Below are positions 8,160 to 18,900 of a stretch of DNA of 64,000 nucleotides, in pieces; the stretch's first letter is position 1; the number at the start of each line of letters is the position of its first letter. The notes below the pieces were generated by a model. The model was not told the DNA's origin. It saw nothing but the letters and a program-made list of their open reading frames with translations, and searched no databases. Origin of the DNA: Hoyosella levis (GTDB lineage Bacteria; Actinomycetota; Actinomycetes; Mycobacteriales; Mycobacteriaceae); assembly GCF_026008515.1 (NCBI RefSeq), contig NZ_BQYM01000014.1, forward strand, positions 33,857 through 97,856. Reading direction: 5' to 3'. The position numbers and the translations under genes were made by a program.

Positions 8160-8229
8160 GGATCTGCGAGCGAAAGTCAACAGATGTCCGTTTCCTGGGC
8201 GTGATTTGTTGACATTCGCTCGCAGATCC
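8160..8229. repeat. 70-bp palindromic element
   Basis: Two 23-bp arms (8160-8182 and 8207-8229; core GATCTGCGAGCGAA) are inverted copies with a single mismatch and a 24-nt spacer. It lies 50 bp downstream of the lipase stop, so it may act as its terminator, or be a small mobile or REP-like palindrome. The 24-nt spacer matches that of the element at 15139-15188, though the arm sequences differ. Confidence 0.8.
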
Positions 8230-8279
8230 CCGCGGGCGGCGTGTGGTGCGGCCTGTGGGGCGGCCTGTGGGACGCGCGG

Positions 8280-9479
8280 CTAGTCGGCGAGCGCCTGCTC
8301 GACAAAGCCGCGCACCTCCGGCAACGAATGCTCGAGGATGTCCCGATGGTCGGCTTCCTCGTACAGCTTGAGCTCCACGGGCGCGCCGGAGGCCTCGAGC
8401 TCCGCGGCGAACGCCACGACCACAGGAGCGGGCACATCGATATCCAGGCCGCCCTGCACGATCAGCACCGGATCGCCGTAGCCTCGCACCGGAACCTCCG
8501 CCATTGCCCGCACCGCATCGAGAAACCCAGGGATGTCCCGCCACGCGGTGGTGAACACATCTCCCGGGCGCACGCCCTCGACGTCGTACCACAACTGCCA
8601 GCCGCACACCGTCGCCGCGCTATCGATCAAAGCTCGCCCGCGAGCCGTGAGGTGATCATTCACCGGCACCTCGGGCGCGGCCTCGCGCACCGCCGTCGCC
8701 AGCATCACCGCATAGCTCATCAGCCCCTGCGGCAGTGGCACCAGGACCAGCGGATCCATCGCCAGAGCCAGATCCTCCACGTTGACTCCGGGCGCGATGC
8801 CCACGGTTCCCCGGAAGTCCAGGGCCCCGTCCGGATCGAGCACATCCGCCTGGTTGCCGGTGAAGAGCGCGGCCTGGCCACCTTGCGAATGACCCATCAC
8901 CAGCCACTCCGGAGCCAGCGCGACATCGAGCTCGTGCGCCGCCCGGACCGAGTTCACCACCGACGCCGCTTCGACCGCGCCATTGAGATACGAATGCAGG
9001 CCCGGGGTGCCCAAGCCCTGGTAGTCCGTGATCACCAGCGCATATCCGGCATCCAGCCAGCCGCCGAGGTACGCCGCGCCCTCCTCGTACCACGGCAGGG
9101 CGGACGGGGTGCAATCGTCGCCAAGCCCAACAGTGCCATGGGCGAACGCGATGGTCTTCCAGCCCCCACGCGGCGGCGGACCTTGTGGCAGGAAGACCGC
9201 GGCCGTGCTCAGCGCCATCCGGCCATGCTGGTCCCGCGTCGTGTAGGCATAGCGATGCGCCTCTGCCGTACCGGGCAGCCAGAGCGAAGCATCGAGCTCC
9301 GTAGCCGCCACCAAGACACCTGGAGCGCTTGGCAGCGGGTCGGCATGCTCCCGCACATCAAGGCCCGACCAGACTGGCGCGGACTGCGCATGAGCAGGCG
9401 CCGCAGCAGGGATCACGAGAGTGGCGCACAGCAGGGCGGCAGGGACCGCGAACGCGGGCGCGAAACGACGAATCAGCAC
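8280..9479 (-). CDS. secreted lipase (LIP/secretory lipase family)
   Basis: 399-aa alpha/beta-hydrolase with a clear signal peptide (MLIRRF start, Ala-rich core, AHA cleavage). The mature enzyme shows the nucleophile elbow GHSQGG and an oxyanion region AFAHGTVGLG; a C-terminal DHRDILEH supplies the likely catalytic His, and QGGLDIDVP the likely acid. The size and motif layout fit the secretory lipase family found in fungi, mycobacteria and rhodococci, which hydrolyse acylglycerols or other esters outside the cell. Cysteines in DDCTP and ATVCGW may form a disulphide. Monocistronic; a long palindrome follows it. Confidence 0.92.
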   Translation of the reverse strand: MLIRRFAPAFAVPAALLCATLVIPAAAPAHAQSAPVWSGLDVREHADPLPSAPGVLVAATELDASLWLPGTAEAHRYAYTTRDQHGRMALSTAAVFLPQGPPPRGGWKTIAFAHGTVGLGDDCTPSALPWYEEGAAYLGGWLDAGYALVITDYQGLGTPGLHSYLNGAVEAASVVNSVRAAHELDVALAPEWLVMGHSQGGQAALFTGNQADVLDPDGALDFRGTVGIAPGVNVEDLALAMDPLVLVPLPQGLMSYAVMLATAVREAAPEVPVNDHLTARGRALIDSAATVCGWQLWYDVEGVRPGDVFTTAWRDIPGFLDAVRAMAEVPVRGYGDPVLIVQGGLDIDVPAPVVVAFAAELEASGAPVELKLYEEADHRDILEHSLPEVRGFVEQALAD

Positions 9480-9525
9480 TCCGCGACGCTAGCGCTCGTC
9501 CGGGAGTGCCTGTGGCCGTACGTGT

Positions 9526-9539
9526 TTCATGATCATGAA
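9526..9539. promoter_or_regulatory. 14-bp perfect palindrome between divergent genes
   Basis: TTCATGATCATGAA is a perfect palindrome 47 bp upstream of the lipase start and 126 bp upstream of the MOSC gene. Position and symmetry fit a dimeric repressor site for either gene; no regulator gene is adjacent. Confidence 0.3.
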
Positions 9540-9664
9540 CGGTTGTTCGCGGCTGTATCGCGCATGCGGCGAGCACCCGGGCCTGATACCCGGCTTGCTT
9601 GCCGGGCCGCGCTCTTTGGTGGGATGCTCGTCAGCACGCGGCCCCAGCATCGCGAGGAGCAGCC

Positions 9665-10222
9665 ATGCCCGACTATCCGATCCGCATCGTGCGGTTCCTC
9701 GTCTCGCCCGCGCACGCCTACTTCGGACGGCCCAAGGACGGCCCCGCCACCGTTCCCACCGAGTTGCCCGGCACCATCGAATGCATCGCGGGCAAGGGCA
9801 TCCGCGGGGATCGCTTCTTCAACGTCCGCGCGCACACCGAGGCCGCCGTCACCTTCCTTGCCGCAGAGGCCTGGGACGCCGCCTGCGCTCGAGCGGGCAC
9901 GAGCGCCGTGCCCGAGCTCGCTCGCCGCAACATCCTTGTCCGCGGCGTGGAGCTCGATCGGCTGCGCGGCGAGGACTTCACACTCACGACCGGGGCTGGC
10001 AGCGTCGTGTTCCACGGTGGGCGGCCCGCGCATCCTTGTGCCTGGATGGACACGATGATCGCGCCCGGCATGCGCAAGGCGCTCGTGGGCAGGGGCGGCA
10101 TCCGCGCGGGAGTGCTTGCTAGTGGCGTGCTCGGGCTCGGCGAGGCGATCCTGTCGTGCGAGGTGCTTCTGGATGCCGCGCGGGCGGCGGATCCCGTTAT
10201 GCGCGCGCAGCCACTCGGTTGA
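9665..10222 (+). CDS. MOSC-domain protein
   Basis: 185-aa protein made up of one MOSC domain. Family features visible are the opening GIRGDRFFN, the RRNILVRGVELDRL strand-helix segment and the invariant cysteine in AHPCAWMD. MOSC domains bind sulphur or molybdopterin-type ligands and are the C-terminal partner in molybdenum cofactor sulphurase; stand-alone bacterial copies such as YiiM act in molybdenum enzyme chemistry or detoxify N-hydroxylated bases. Which applies here is unknown. ATG 9665 follows GAGGAG. It converges with an AAA ATPase gene 33 bp away. Confidence 0.88.
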   Translation: MPDYPIRIVRFLVSPAHAYFGRPKDGPATVPTELPGTIECIAGKGIRGDRFFNVRAHTEAAVTFLAAEAWDAACARAGTSAVPELARRNILVRGVELDRLRGEDFTLTTGAGSVVFHGGRPAHPCAWMDTMIAPGMRKALVGRGGIRAGVLASGVLGLGEAILSCEVLLDAARAADPVMRAQPLG

Positions 10223-10255
10223 GCGCGCTGCTAATCCGGCGCGCCCACCCCGCCG

Positions 10256-11065
10256 CTAGTCCGGCGCGAGGAGGTGGTGCAGGAACGTGCTGGGCTGGTC
10301 GAGGAATGCACGCATGAGCCGTACGGGCTCGGACTGGTCGTAGCCAATGGGCGCAATGGAGCCGTCGTCGCTGATCTCGAGCAGGTGGGCTCCCGGCACC
10401 GCGAGCAGGATCGGCGAGTGGGTGGCGACGATGAACTGGCAACCGTGATCGAGGAGGTCGACGATACGGGCGATGAGCGCGAGGCAGCCGCGGACGGATA
10501 GCGCGGCCTCGGGCTCGTCGAGGAGGTAGAGGCCGTTCGGGCCGAAGCGATGATTGACGACATCGAGAAAGGACTCGCCATGCGAGCGCTCATGCAGCGA
10601 GTGCCCGCCATAGAACTGTGTAGCCCGCAGGTTCTCGATCTCGGTGGCGACGTTGTAGAACGATTCGGCGCGGAGGAAGAATCCGGTGCGGGGCCGGGCG
10701 GCCCATTGCATGCGGATTGCGTGGGCAAGGTCGGATTCGGAGCGGCGGGTGGCGAACCGGAATGCGGTGGTCCCGCCTTCAGCGTTGAATCCGGCGACGA
10801 CGGCGATGGCTTCGAGGAGCGTGGACTTGCCGGTCCCGTTGTCGCCGGTGAGGAATGTGATGCCGGGAGGGATGCCGAGGCCCTCGGGCGGGGCAAGGTT
10901 TCCGATGACGGGCAGGTTGAACGGATAGCGATCGTCGGTGCCCGGTTCGAGCATGATGTGGCGCAGGTACTGCCCGTGCTCCGCCAAGCCGTCGGGCAAC
11001 GCACCATCGTGAGCCCTGGGGTGCCCGCCATTGCCGTCAACCGAAGCGCACCGCTGGTCGGTCAT
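10256..11065 (-). CDS. AAA-family ATPase (ABC/SMC-like, predicted)
   Basis: 269-aa protein consisting of one ABC/SMC-type ATPase domain. Visible motifs are Walker A GDNGTGKST (about residue 73), a short helical middle part, Walker B LYLLDEPEAAL, and an H-loop ATHSPILLA. This layout fits stand-alone predicted ATPases of the AAA_21/COG3910 type, whose targets are unknown. The ABC signature is present in weak form before Walker B. The start ATG overlaps the stop of the upstream methyltransferase gene by 4 bp, so the two are translationally coupled. Not obviously part of a defence system, since no nuclease partner is adjacent. Confidence 0.88.
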   Translation of the reverse strand: MTDQRCASVDGNGGHPRAHDGALPDGLAEHGQYLRHIMLEPGTDDRYPFNLPVIGNLAPPEGLGIPPGITFLTGDNGTGKSTLLEAIAVVAGFNAEGGTTAFRFATRRSESDLAHAIRMQWAARPRTGFFLRAESFYNVATEIENLRATQFYGGHSLHERSHGESFLDVVNHRFGPNGLYLLDEPEAALSVRGCLALIARIVDLLDHGCQFIVATHSPILLAVPGAHLLEISDDGSIAPIGYDQSEPVRLMRAFLDQPSTFLHHLLAPD

Positions 11066-11679
11066 GCGCGAGTGGCAACGCCTAGCGAGAGCGCGCCAAG
11101 GAACTTGGGCGTGCCCTTCTCGTAGAACTCCTCGATGCTGCTGATGGTGAATCCGGCATCCTCGATGAGCGGCACGATGGGCCTGTCGAGGTTGCAGCCC
11201 CCGAAGAGCTTCTGCTGCAGCGGGTTGAGGCGATGTTGCCAGTTCTGCACGGTGGAGTCGGGGGCGAGGCCGTGCTCGACGAAGTGGAAGGTGCCGCCGG
11301 GCTTGAGGACGCGGCGCACCTCGCGGAGCGCGGCGGCCACATCGGGAATGGTGCAGAGCGTCCAGGTGGACAGGGCGCTATCGCAGCTCGCATCGTCGAG
11401 GGGGAGCGATTGCCCGTCGAGGCCGTGGCGCTCCACGGGGACGGGCGAGTGGGCGACGCGCTTGCGGGCGATATGCCATGCGGCGTCGGCGGGCTCGATG
11501 GCCAGCACGCGGGAGACCGCCGGGGGGTAGTACGGGATGTTCAGCCCGGATCCGAAACCAATCTCCACGACGTCGCCGGTGAGCCCCGCGCAGGCTTGCT
11601 CGCGCTGCGGCCCGGTCAGCTTGGTCCCGCACGCCACGTTGATGATGCGAGGCAGGATCGTGTCACCGTAGATGCCCAT
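11062..11679 (-). CDS. class I SAM-dependent methyltransferase
   Basis: 205-aa Rossmann-type methyltransferase. Motif I is VVEIGFGSGLNIPYY, motif II ends LAIEPAD, and the post-motif region reads LRRVLKPGGTFHFVEHG. Overall it looks like the methyltransferase-11/UbiE-like group and is close in pattern to METTL7-type enzymes (N-terminal YGDTILPRIIN, C-terminal FYEKGTPKFLG). Those methylate small thiols or lipids, but the substrate here is not known. It is the first gene of a two-gene operon with an overlapping ATPase gene. Confidence 0.9.
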   Translation of the reverse strand: MGIYGDTILPRIINVACGTKLTGPQREQACAGLTGDVVEIGFGSGLNIPYYPPAVSRVLAIEPADAAWHIARKRVAHSPVPVERHGLDGQSLPLDDASCDSALSTWTLCTIPDVAAALREVRRVLKPGGTFHFVEHGLAPDSTVQNWQHRLNPLQQKLFGGCNLDRPIVPLIEDAGFTISSIEEFYEKGTPKFLGALSLGVATRA

Positions 11680-11709
11680 GCTGCCAGGGTACTGCGGTCG
11701 TGCACCGCC

Positions 11710-11768
11710 GCGAGTGCGCGACGAACGACAACTTTCGTGCTCACGCCTGTCGGATCTTGCACACTCGC
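11710..11768. repeat. palindromic intergenic element, family 1 (copy 1)
   Basis: Arms GCGAGTGCGCGACGAACGACA and the complement of TGTCGGATCTTGCACACTCGC are imperfect inverted repeats around a 17-nt centre. The same sequence family occurs at 29518-29578 and, as a half-copy, at 63892-63916. It lies 62 bp after the katG stop. Confidence 0.8.
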
Positions 11769-11829
11769 ATCTCCCGCGACGCGAGCAGGGCCGACCGCGA
11801 TGCGCGGCCGGCCCTGGTGCGACTCAGTG

Positions 11830-14076
<2,247 letters not shown>

Positions 14077-14520
14077 TCAAGGGATTTGCTCGGATTGGGC
14101 TGAAGCCAAGCAGGCGGGGCACAAGCCCCAGAAGATGACCTCGGTCTCATCGATCTCGAAACCGTGGTCATCCGACGCGGTCATGCACGGGGCTGCACCA
14201 GTGGCGCAGTCGACATCAGCAATGACGCCGCAGCTCCGGCACACCAGATGATGATGGTTGTCACCAACGCGCGTCTCGTACCGCGCCACCGACCCCGTCG
14301 GCTGGATACGTCGCAGCAATCCAGACGATGTCAGGGCCCGCAGCACGTCATACACGGCCTGGTGCGACACAGCACCGTGATTCTGGCGGACCACGCTGAT
14401 GATGGAGTCAGTATCCGAATGCGGGTGATCATGCACCGCTGTCAGCACCGCCAGGCGCGGCGCCGTCACGCGGAGGGCTGCCCCGCGCAACAAGCGCTCA
14501 AAATCCGGTCGCGTGCTCAC
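14077..14520 (-). CDS. furA: Fur-family regulator FurA
   Basis: About 147-aa Fur-family repressor with an N-terminal winged helix (RVTAPRLAVLTAVHDHPHSDTD, then SHQAVYDVLRALTSSGLL) and a C-terminal metal and dimerisation domain. Visible metal features are DNHHHLVCRSCG and a second pair of cysteines in GLCPACL. The whole is strongly similar to mycobacterial FurA, which represses the furA-katG operon and is relieved by peroxide. The GTG at 14520 is chosen because it aligns with the FurA N-terminus; a GTG at 14538 would add six residues and would place the start inside the operator. Confidence 0.95.
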   Translation of the reverse strand: MSTRPDFERLLRGAALRVTAPRLAVLTAVHDHPHSDTDSIISVVRQNHGAVSHQAVYDVLRALTSSGLLRRIQPTGSVARYETRVGDNHHHLVCRSCGVIADVDCATGAAPCMTASDDHGFEIDETEVIFWGLCPACLASAQSEQIP

Positions 14521-14534
14521 ACCCCAAGTGTGGA

Positions 14535-14556
14535 CCACTTTCTGGAATCAATCAAG
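14535..14556 (-). promoter_or_regulatory. FurA operator / furA-katG promoter element
   Basis: On the minus strand this reads CTTGATTGATTCCAGAAAG followed by TGG, immediately upstream of furA. It closely matches the AT-rich motif upstream of mycobacterial furA genes (CTTGACTNATTCCAGAAA), where FurA binds to autoregulate. Being AT-rich in this GC-rich genome also marks it as functional. The short distance to the start codon suggests a very short or absent 5' leader. Confidence 0.65.
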
Positions 14557-14614
14557 TGTTTGCGGGAGTGGATTGCGGTAGGGCTCGGGTTGCTCCGCGC
14601 GTACTCTCTCATCC

Positions 14615-15079
14615 ATGGCTGATGATCATGATCGGGATGGTTCGCGCGCTCGCGCAGGCGGTTGGGCGCGGACGGTTGGTCGCTGGGTGCTTGGCTTGTT
14701 CCTGCTGTTCGCGGGCCTGTCGCATCTGACGTGGGCGAGGTCGGAGTTCCTGGCGCAGGTGCCGGGGTGGATGCCTTTGGACGCGGATCTGGTGGTCATC
14801 GCCTCGGGCGTGGTGGAGGTCGCGCTGGGGGCCGCGTTGCTGCTGGCGCGGCAGGGGCGCTGGCGGGTTTTGGTGGGCTGGGTGGTCGCGGCGTTCTTTG
14901 TGGCGATCTTCCCGGGGAACATCTCGCAGTTCGTGACGGGGACGGATGCGTTCGGCCTGGAAAGCGACCTGGCGCGGGGCGCCCGCTTGTTGTTCCAGCC
15001 AGTGCTCGTGGTGTGGGCGTTGTGGTGCACGCGAGCGTGGGCGGACCGGCCTGCGCTGCTGCGGCGGAGTCGGGACTAG
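14615..15079 (+). CDS. DoxX-like membrane protein (second paralogue)
   Basis: 154-aa protein with a polar, basic N-terminus (about 25 residues) followed by four hydrophobic helices. WVLGLFLLFAGLSHLTWARSEF and the FFVAIFPGNISQFVTG segment are typical of the DoxX-like family. The same segment in the protein at 6655-7074 reads FVAVFPANVQ, so they are paralogues. It is divergent from furA and shares a 94-bp intergenic region with the FurA operator; that raises the possibility that it also belongs to the peroxide response, but no second Fur site is visible on its side. Confidence 0.82.
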   Translation: MADDHDRDGSRARAGGWARTVGRWVLGLFLLFAGLSHLTWARSEFLAQVPGWMPLDADLVVIASGVVEVALGAALLLARQGRWRVLVGWVVAAFFVAIFPGNISQFVTGTDAFGLESDLARGARLLFQPVLVVWALWCTRAWADRPALLRRSRD

Positions 15080-15138
15080 AGGAGCCGGGACTGGGCCTGC
15101 CATCGGTCTCGGGGAAGGGCCGACCGGCTGTTCGGCTG

Positions 15139-15188
15139 CAAACGCGATAGATCCTGCTGGTTAGACCGGTCTGCTTCTATCGCGTTTG
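15139..15188. terminator. palindromic hairpin between convergent genes
   Basis: Perfect 13-bp arms CAAACGCGATAGA (15139-15151) and its complement (15176-15188) around 24 nt that themselves contain AGACCGGTCT. It sits between the stops of two convergent genes, which fits a bidirectional terminator. The arm sequence does not match the other palindromes in the window. Confidence 0.55.
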
Positions 15189-15240
15189 AGGGTTTCCGGT
15201 GCTTTTGCGCCGGCTGGCCCCGGTAGCGGTTGCGCCCGGA

Positions 15241-15585
15241 TCAGGTGTATGAGTCCTGGCCTTGTTGGTTCGTGACCGTGGTGAGCAGGAATGCGCTGTC
15301 GGCAAGGGCGAGCACCGAATGGCGTTCATGCGTGAGGATCCACAATTCCCCTTCGTTGAACTCCCATTGCGCCCCTGCTTCGATGTCGACGCGAACTCGT
15401 CCCACGAGTACCTGAAGGCTCGAGGCGGGCGGGGAGTTGTGCTCGGCCAGTTCCATGCCCTTCCGGAGCGCGATCACGGTCTGCCGGAGCGGGCCGTCAT
15501 TGGCGATGAGCTCGGCGCTGCGACCATGCTTGCCCGTCCGCGCTGCGGCGAGGTGGGACTCGGCGAGTTCCCTCAGATTTGCCAT
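15241..15585 (-). CDS. small cupin-domain protein
   Basis: 114-aa single-domain cupin: a conserved beta core with GRVRVDIEAGAQWEFNEGELWIL and ERHSVLALADSAFLLTTV, of the type found in stand-alone cupins that bind small polar ligands. Only one histidine (in HERHSV) is positioned like a cupin metal ligand, so metal binding is uncertain. The ATG at 15585 is preferred because AAGGA precedes it and longer versions lack sensible N-termini. It is divergent from the large lipid-synthase operon and could be controlled from the same 350-bp region. Confidence 0.8.
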   Translation of the reverse strand: MANLRELAESHLAAARTGKHGRSAELIANDGPLRQTVIALRKGMELAEHNSPPASSLQVLVGRVRVDIEAGAQWEFNEGELWILTHERHSVLALADSAFLLTTVTNQQGQDSYT

Positions 15586-15775
15586 GACGGTCCTTGGGGT
15601 TGCCTGCTGGCTCTGGTCTGAAAATACGCGGCGCACGCAGATCGTGTCCACCCTTTGAGAGCAGCGCGGCGTGGATGGCCTCGCCCGCGCGAGCGAGCCG
15701 TGCAACTCCATGTGAACGCACGGTGAACAATGCCCCGCCGAGCGGCAGAATGTGTCCTTCGTCATTGTAGGGGAC

Positions 15776-15811
15776 TTGACCGACTATCCTCGCGGTTCCT
15801 AACATAATGTT
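15776..15811 (+). promoter_or_regulatory. predicted promoter of the PKS/PUFA-like operon with overlapping palindrome
   Basis: TTGACC (15776-15781) and TAACAT (15800-15805) are separated by 18 bp and point toward the giant synthase gene. An 11-bp palindrome AACATAATGTT (15801-15811) overlaps the -10 element, which is where a repressor would act. A small GCGGGC-AAA-GCCCGC hairpin (15835-15849) lies in the leader, which would be about 120 nt. The remaining part of the 15586-15934 gap shows no gene. Confidence 0.4.
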
Positions 15812-15934
15812 GGTTGAACTGGGTATTTGTCCTTGCGGGCAAAGCCCGCTACCAGCCCCAACGAACCTAGCGGCGCCCAGAACCAGGCATCGTGCTGACC
15901 CGAGCAATGACCCAACGAATTCGTGAGGCCCTTG

Positions 15935-18900
15935 ATGCGCAACGCCGACACTAATGATGAACAAGTGTTGGCGATGACGCCCCTGCGGAGGCCGAACGCG
16001 CGAATCGTCACTGCCGCATGCCATGCCGGCGCGCACGGCATTCTTGACCTTGGGCGCGGCTCGTCCCTGGCCCGCCGCGAGCTCGCTGTGGCGGCCGCGG
16101 CGATCCCCGGCGGATTCGGCGTTCGCATCTCGGATGATTGCTCCCTTGGCGCCGATGCGCTGCCCGACGAAGCAGTGACGGTCGTTCTTGGCGTCGATGC
16201 CCTGGACCGGGCCCCCGAGTTCGAGGGCCGACGCGTTCTCGTGGAAGCGACCTCGATCGAGCAGGCGAGGGAAGCGCATCGTGCTGGCGCTGATGGAATC
16301 ATCGCGCGAGGCTGCGAGGCTGGCGGTCCAGCTGGCACCACGAGCAGCTTCGTGCTGCTCCAGCAAGTGTGCTCCGACGAGACGATCGACATCCCGATCT
16401 GGCTGGCGGGCGGCATCGGCCCTGACACCGCTGCCGCCGCGGTGATGGGCGGCGCACGGGGCGTGGTGCTCGACGTCCAGCTCGCCCTGCTGCGCGAGTC
16501 CACCATCGCTGCCGAGGAGCGCGGGGTGCTCGCGGGGCTCGACGGCTCGGAGTCCGTGATCGAGGATGGGCAGCGCGTGGTGCGACGTGCCCTCCGGCGA
16601 AGCGACGGTACTGGCCTCGTCCTCCCCGTCGGCGAGGACGCCTACCTCGCGCAGGTATTCGCGTCGAGGTTCGAGACCGTTCCGGCCGCGATCCGGGCCA
16701 TCCTGGACTCGATCGCCGCAGCGGTCGATGCGCCCGGCCGGGACCTAGCCCGCGAGGTGCTCGACGAGGGATCGCCGCTGGCGGACGCACTGGGCACGGC
16801 ACTGCCTCTCGCCCAGGGACCGATGACGCGAGTGAGCGATCATCCCCGGTTCGCCGCAGCGGTCGCCGAGGCTGGCGCGCTGCCATTCATCGCGCTCGCC
16901 GTCAACTCGGGCGCGCGCTCCCAAGAGATCCTCACGGCCACCAAGGAGCTGGTGGGGGACCGTCCGTGGGGCGTGGGCATCCTGGGTTTTGCCGACGCGC
17001 AGCTGCGGGAGGAGCAGCTCGACGCAGTGCTCGCCACGCGCCCGAGCCACGCCATCATCGCTGGCGGGCGCCCCGCCCAGGCCTCACGCCTCGAGGCCGA
17101 GGGCATCAGCACCTTCCTGCACGTTCCCTCGCCCGGCCTGCTGCGGCAGTTCCTCGGCGGCGGAGCCCGCAAGTTCATCTTCGAGGGCGCCGAGTGCGGC
17201 GGGCACGTCGGGCCCCGCCACAGCTTCCCGCTGTGGCAGGCACAGATCGGGGAGCTCCAGCAGTTCCTCGGCGCTCATCCCGATGCCGCCACCCGCATCG
17301 AGGTCTTCTTCGCCGGCGGCATCCATGACTCCCGCTCGGCAGCGATGGTCGCAGCGCTCGCCCGCCCGCTCACCGAGGCAGGCGTGCGTATCGGCCTGCT
17401 CGCTGGCACCGCCTACCTGTTCACCGAGGAGGCCGTCGAGTCCGGCGCGATCGTCCCCGGGTTCCAGCGGCACGTCGTCGAGGCAACCCGCACCGTGCTT
17501 CTCGAGACGGCGCCGGGCCACGCCACCCGCTGCGTCGATAGCCAGTTCGCGGCCGAGTTCGCGCGCACCCGCACCGAGCTGCAGCAGCAGGGCGTGCCCG
17601 ACCGGGAGCTGTGGGAGAAGCTCGAGCAGCTCAACATCGGCCGGCTCCGCGTCGCGAGCAAGGGCGTTGATCGGTCCGGCGGGCAGCTCGTCGAGGTGAG
17701 CGCGGAGCAGCAGCTCCATGACGGCATGTTCATGGCGGGGGACGTGGCCCTGCTACGTGACTCGGTCACCACCGTCTCCGCGCTGCACGATTCCCTCACC
17801 AGTGGCGCAGCGGAGTGGTACGCGAAGCGCGGCAGAGAGCTCGGCATCGACCCGGCGAGCGCGCCCGAGCCCGAGCCACTCGATATCGCGATCGTCGGCA
17901 TGGCCGCGATGTTCCCGCAGGCCCCCACGCTCTCTACCTTCTGGTCCAACATCCTCGCTGGCGTGGATTCGGTCACCGAGGTGCCCGCCTCGCGATGGGA
18001 TCCGGCGGTGTACTTCAACGCCGACGGCGGCGACGGCAAGACCCCCTCGAAGTGGGGTGGATTCCTGCCGCCCATCCCGTTCGATCCGTTGCGCTTCGGC
18101 ATCCCGCCGCGCTCCCTCGGCAGCATCGAGCCCACCCAGTTGCTCGCCCTCGAGGTCGCGGACCAGGCGCTGCGCGACGCTGGCTATGACACCCGGCCGT
18201 TCGACCGGCAGCGCACCGCGGTGATCTTCGGCGCCGAGGCAGGCAGTGACCTCTCCAACGCGGGCGTGCTGCGCAATGTGCTGCCCTCCTACATCGGCGA
18301 CCTGCCCCCCGAGCTTGACGCGCAACTGCCACGCCTCACCGAGGACTCGTTCCCCGGCGTGCTCGCCAATGTGATCAGCGGTCGCATCGCTAACCGTCTC
18401 AACCTTGGCGGCGCCAACTACACCGTGGACGCGGCCTGCGCCTCCTCGCTCGCGGCGCTCGATGCAAGCTGCAAGGAACTGGTCGCCGGCGGGGCGGACA
18501 CCGTCCTGTGCGGTGGCGTCGACCTGCACAACGGCATCAACGACTACCTGATGTTCGCCTCGGTGCACGCGCTTTCCGCCACCGGCCGCTCCGCGACCTT
18601 CGACAGCTCCGCCGACGGCATCGCGCTCGGCGAGGGCGCGGGGTGCGTGGTGCTCAAGCGCCTCGCCGACGCCGAGCGCGACGGCGACCGCGTGTATGCC
18701 GTCATCAGGGGAGTGGGCAGCGCCAGCGACGGCCGGTCGCTCGGCCTGACCGCGCCCCGGCCCGAGGGGCAGCGGGCAGCGCTTGAGCGGGCGTACCGCA
18801 ATGCTGGTGAATCCCCGTCCACTGTCGGCCTCGTCGAGGCGCACGGCACCGGAACCGTTGTTGGCGACCGCACCGAGCTGACAACCCTGACGAACCTCTT

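Noticed and set aside
8241..10058. 605-codon plus-strand frame over the lipase
   Set aside because: Mirror of the lipase gene; Arg/His-rich, no domain, and the lipase has signal peptide and GHSQGG.
10256..11679. Methyltransferase plus AAA ATPase pair as a possible phage-defence or restriction module
   Set aside because: The methyltransferase is of the UbiE/METTL7-like small-molecule type, not a DNA methylase, and there is no nuclease or specificity partner.
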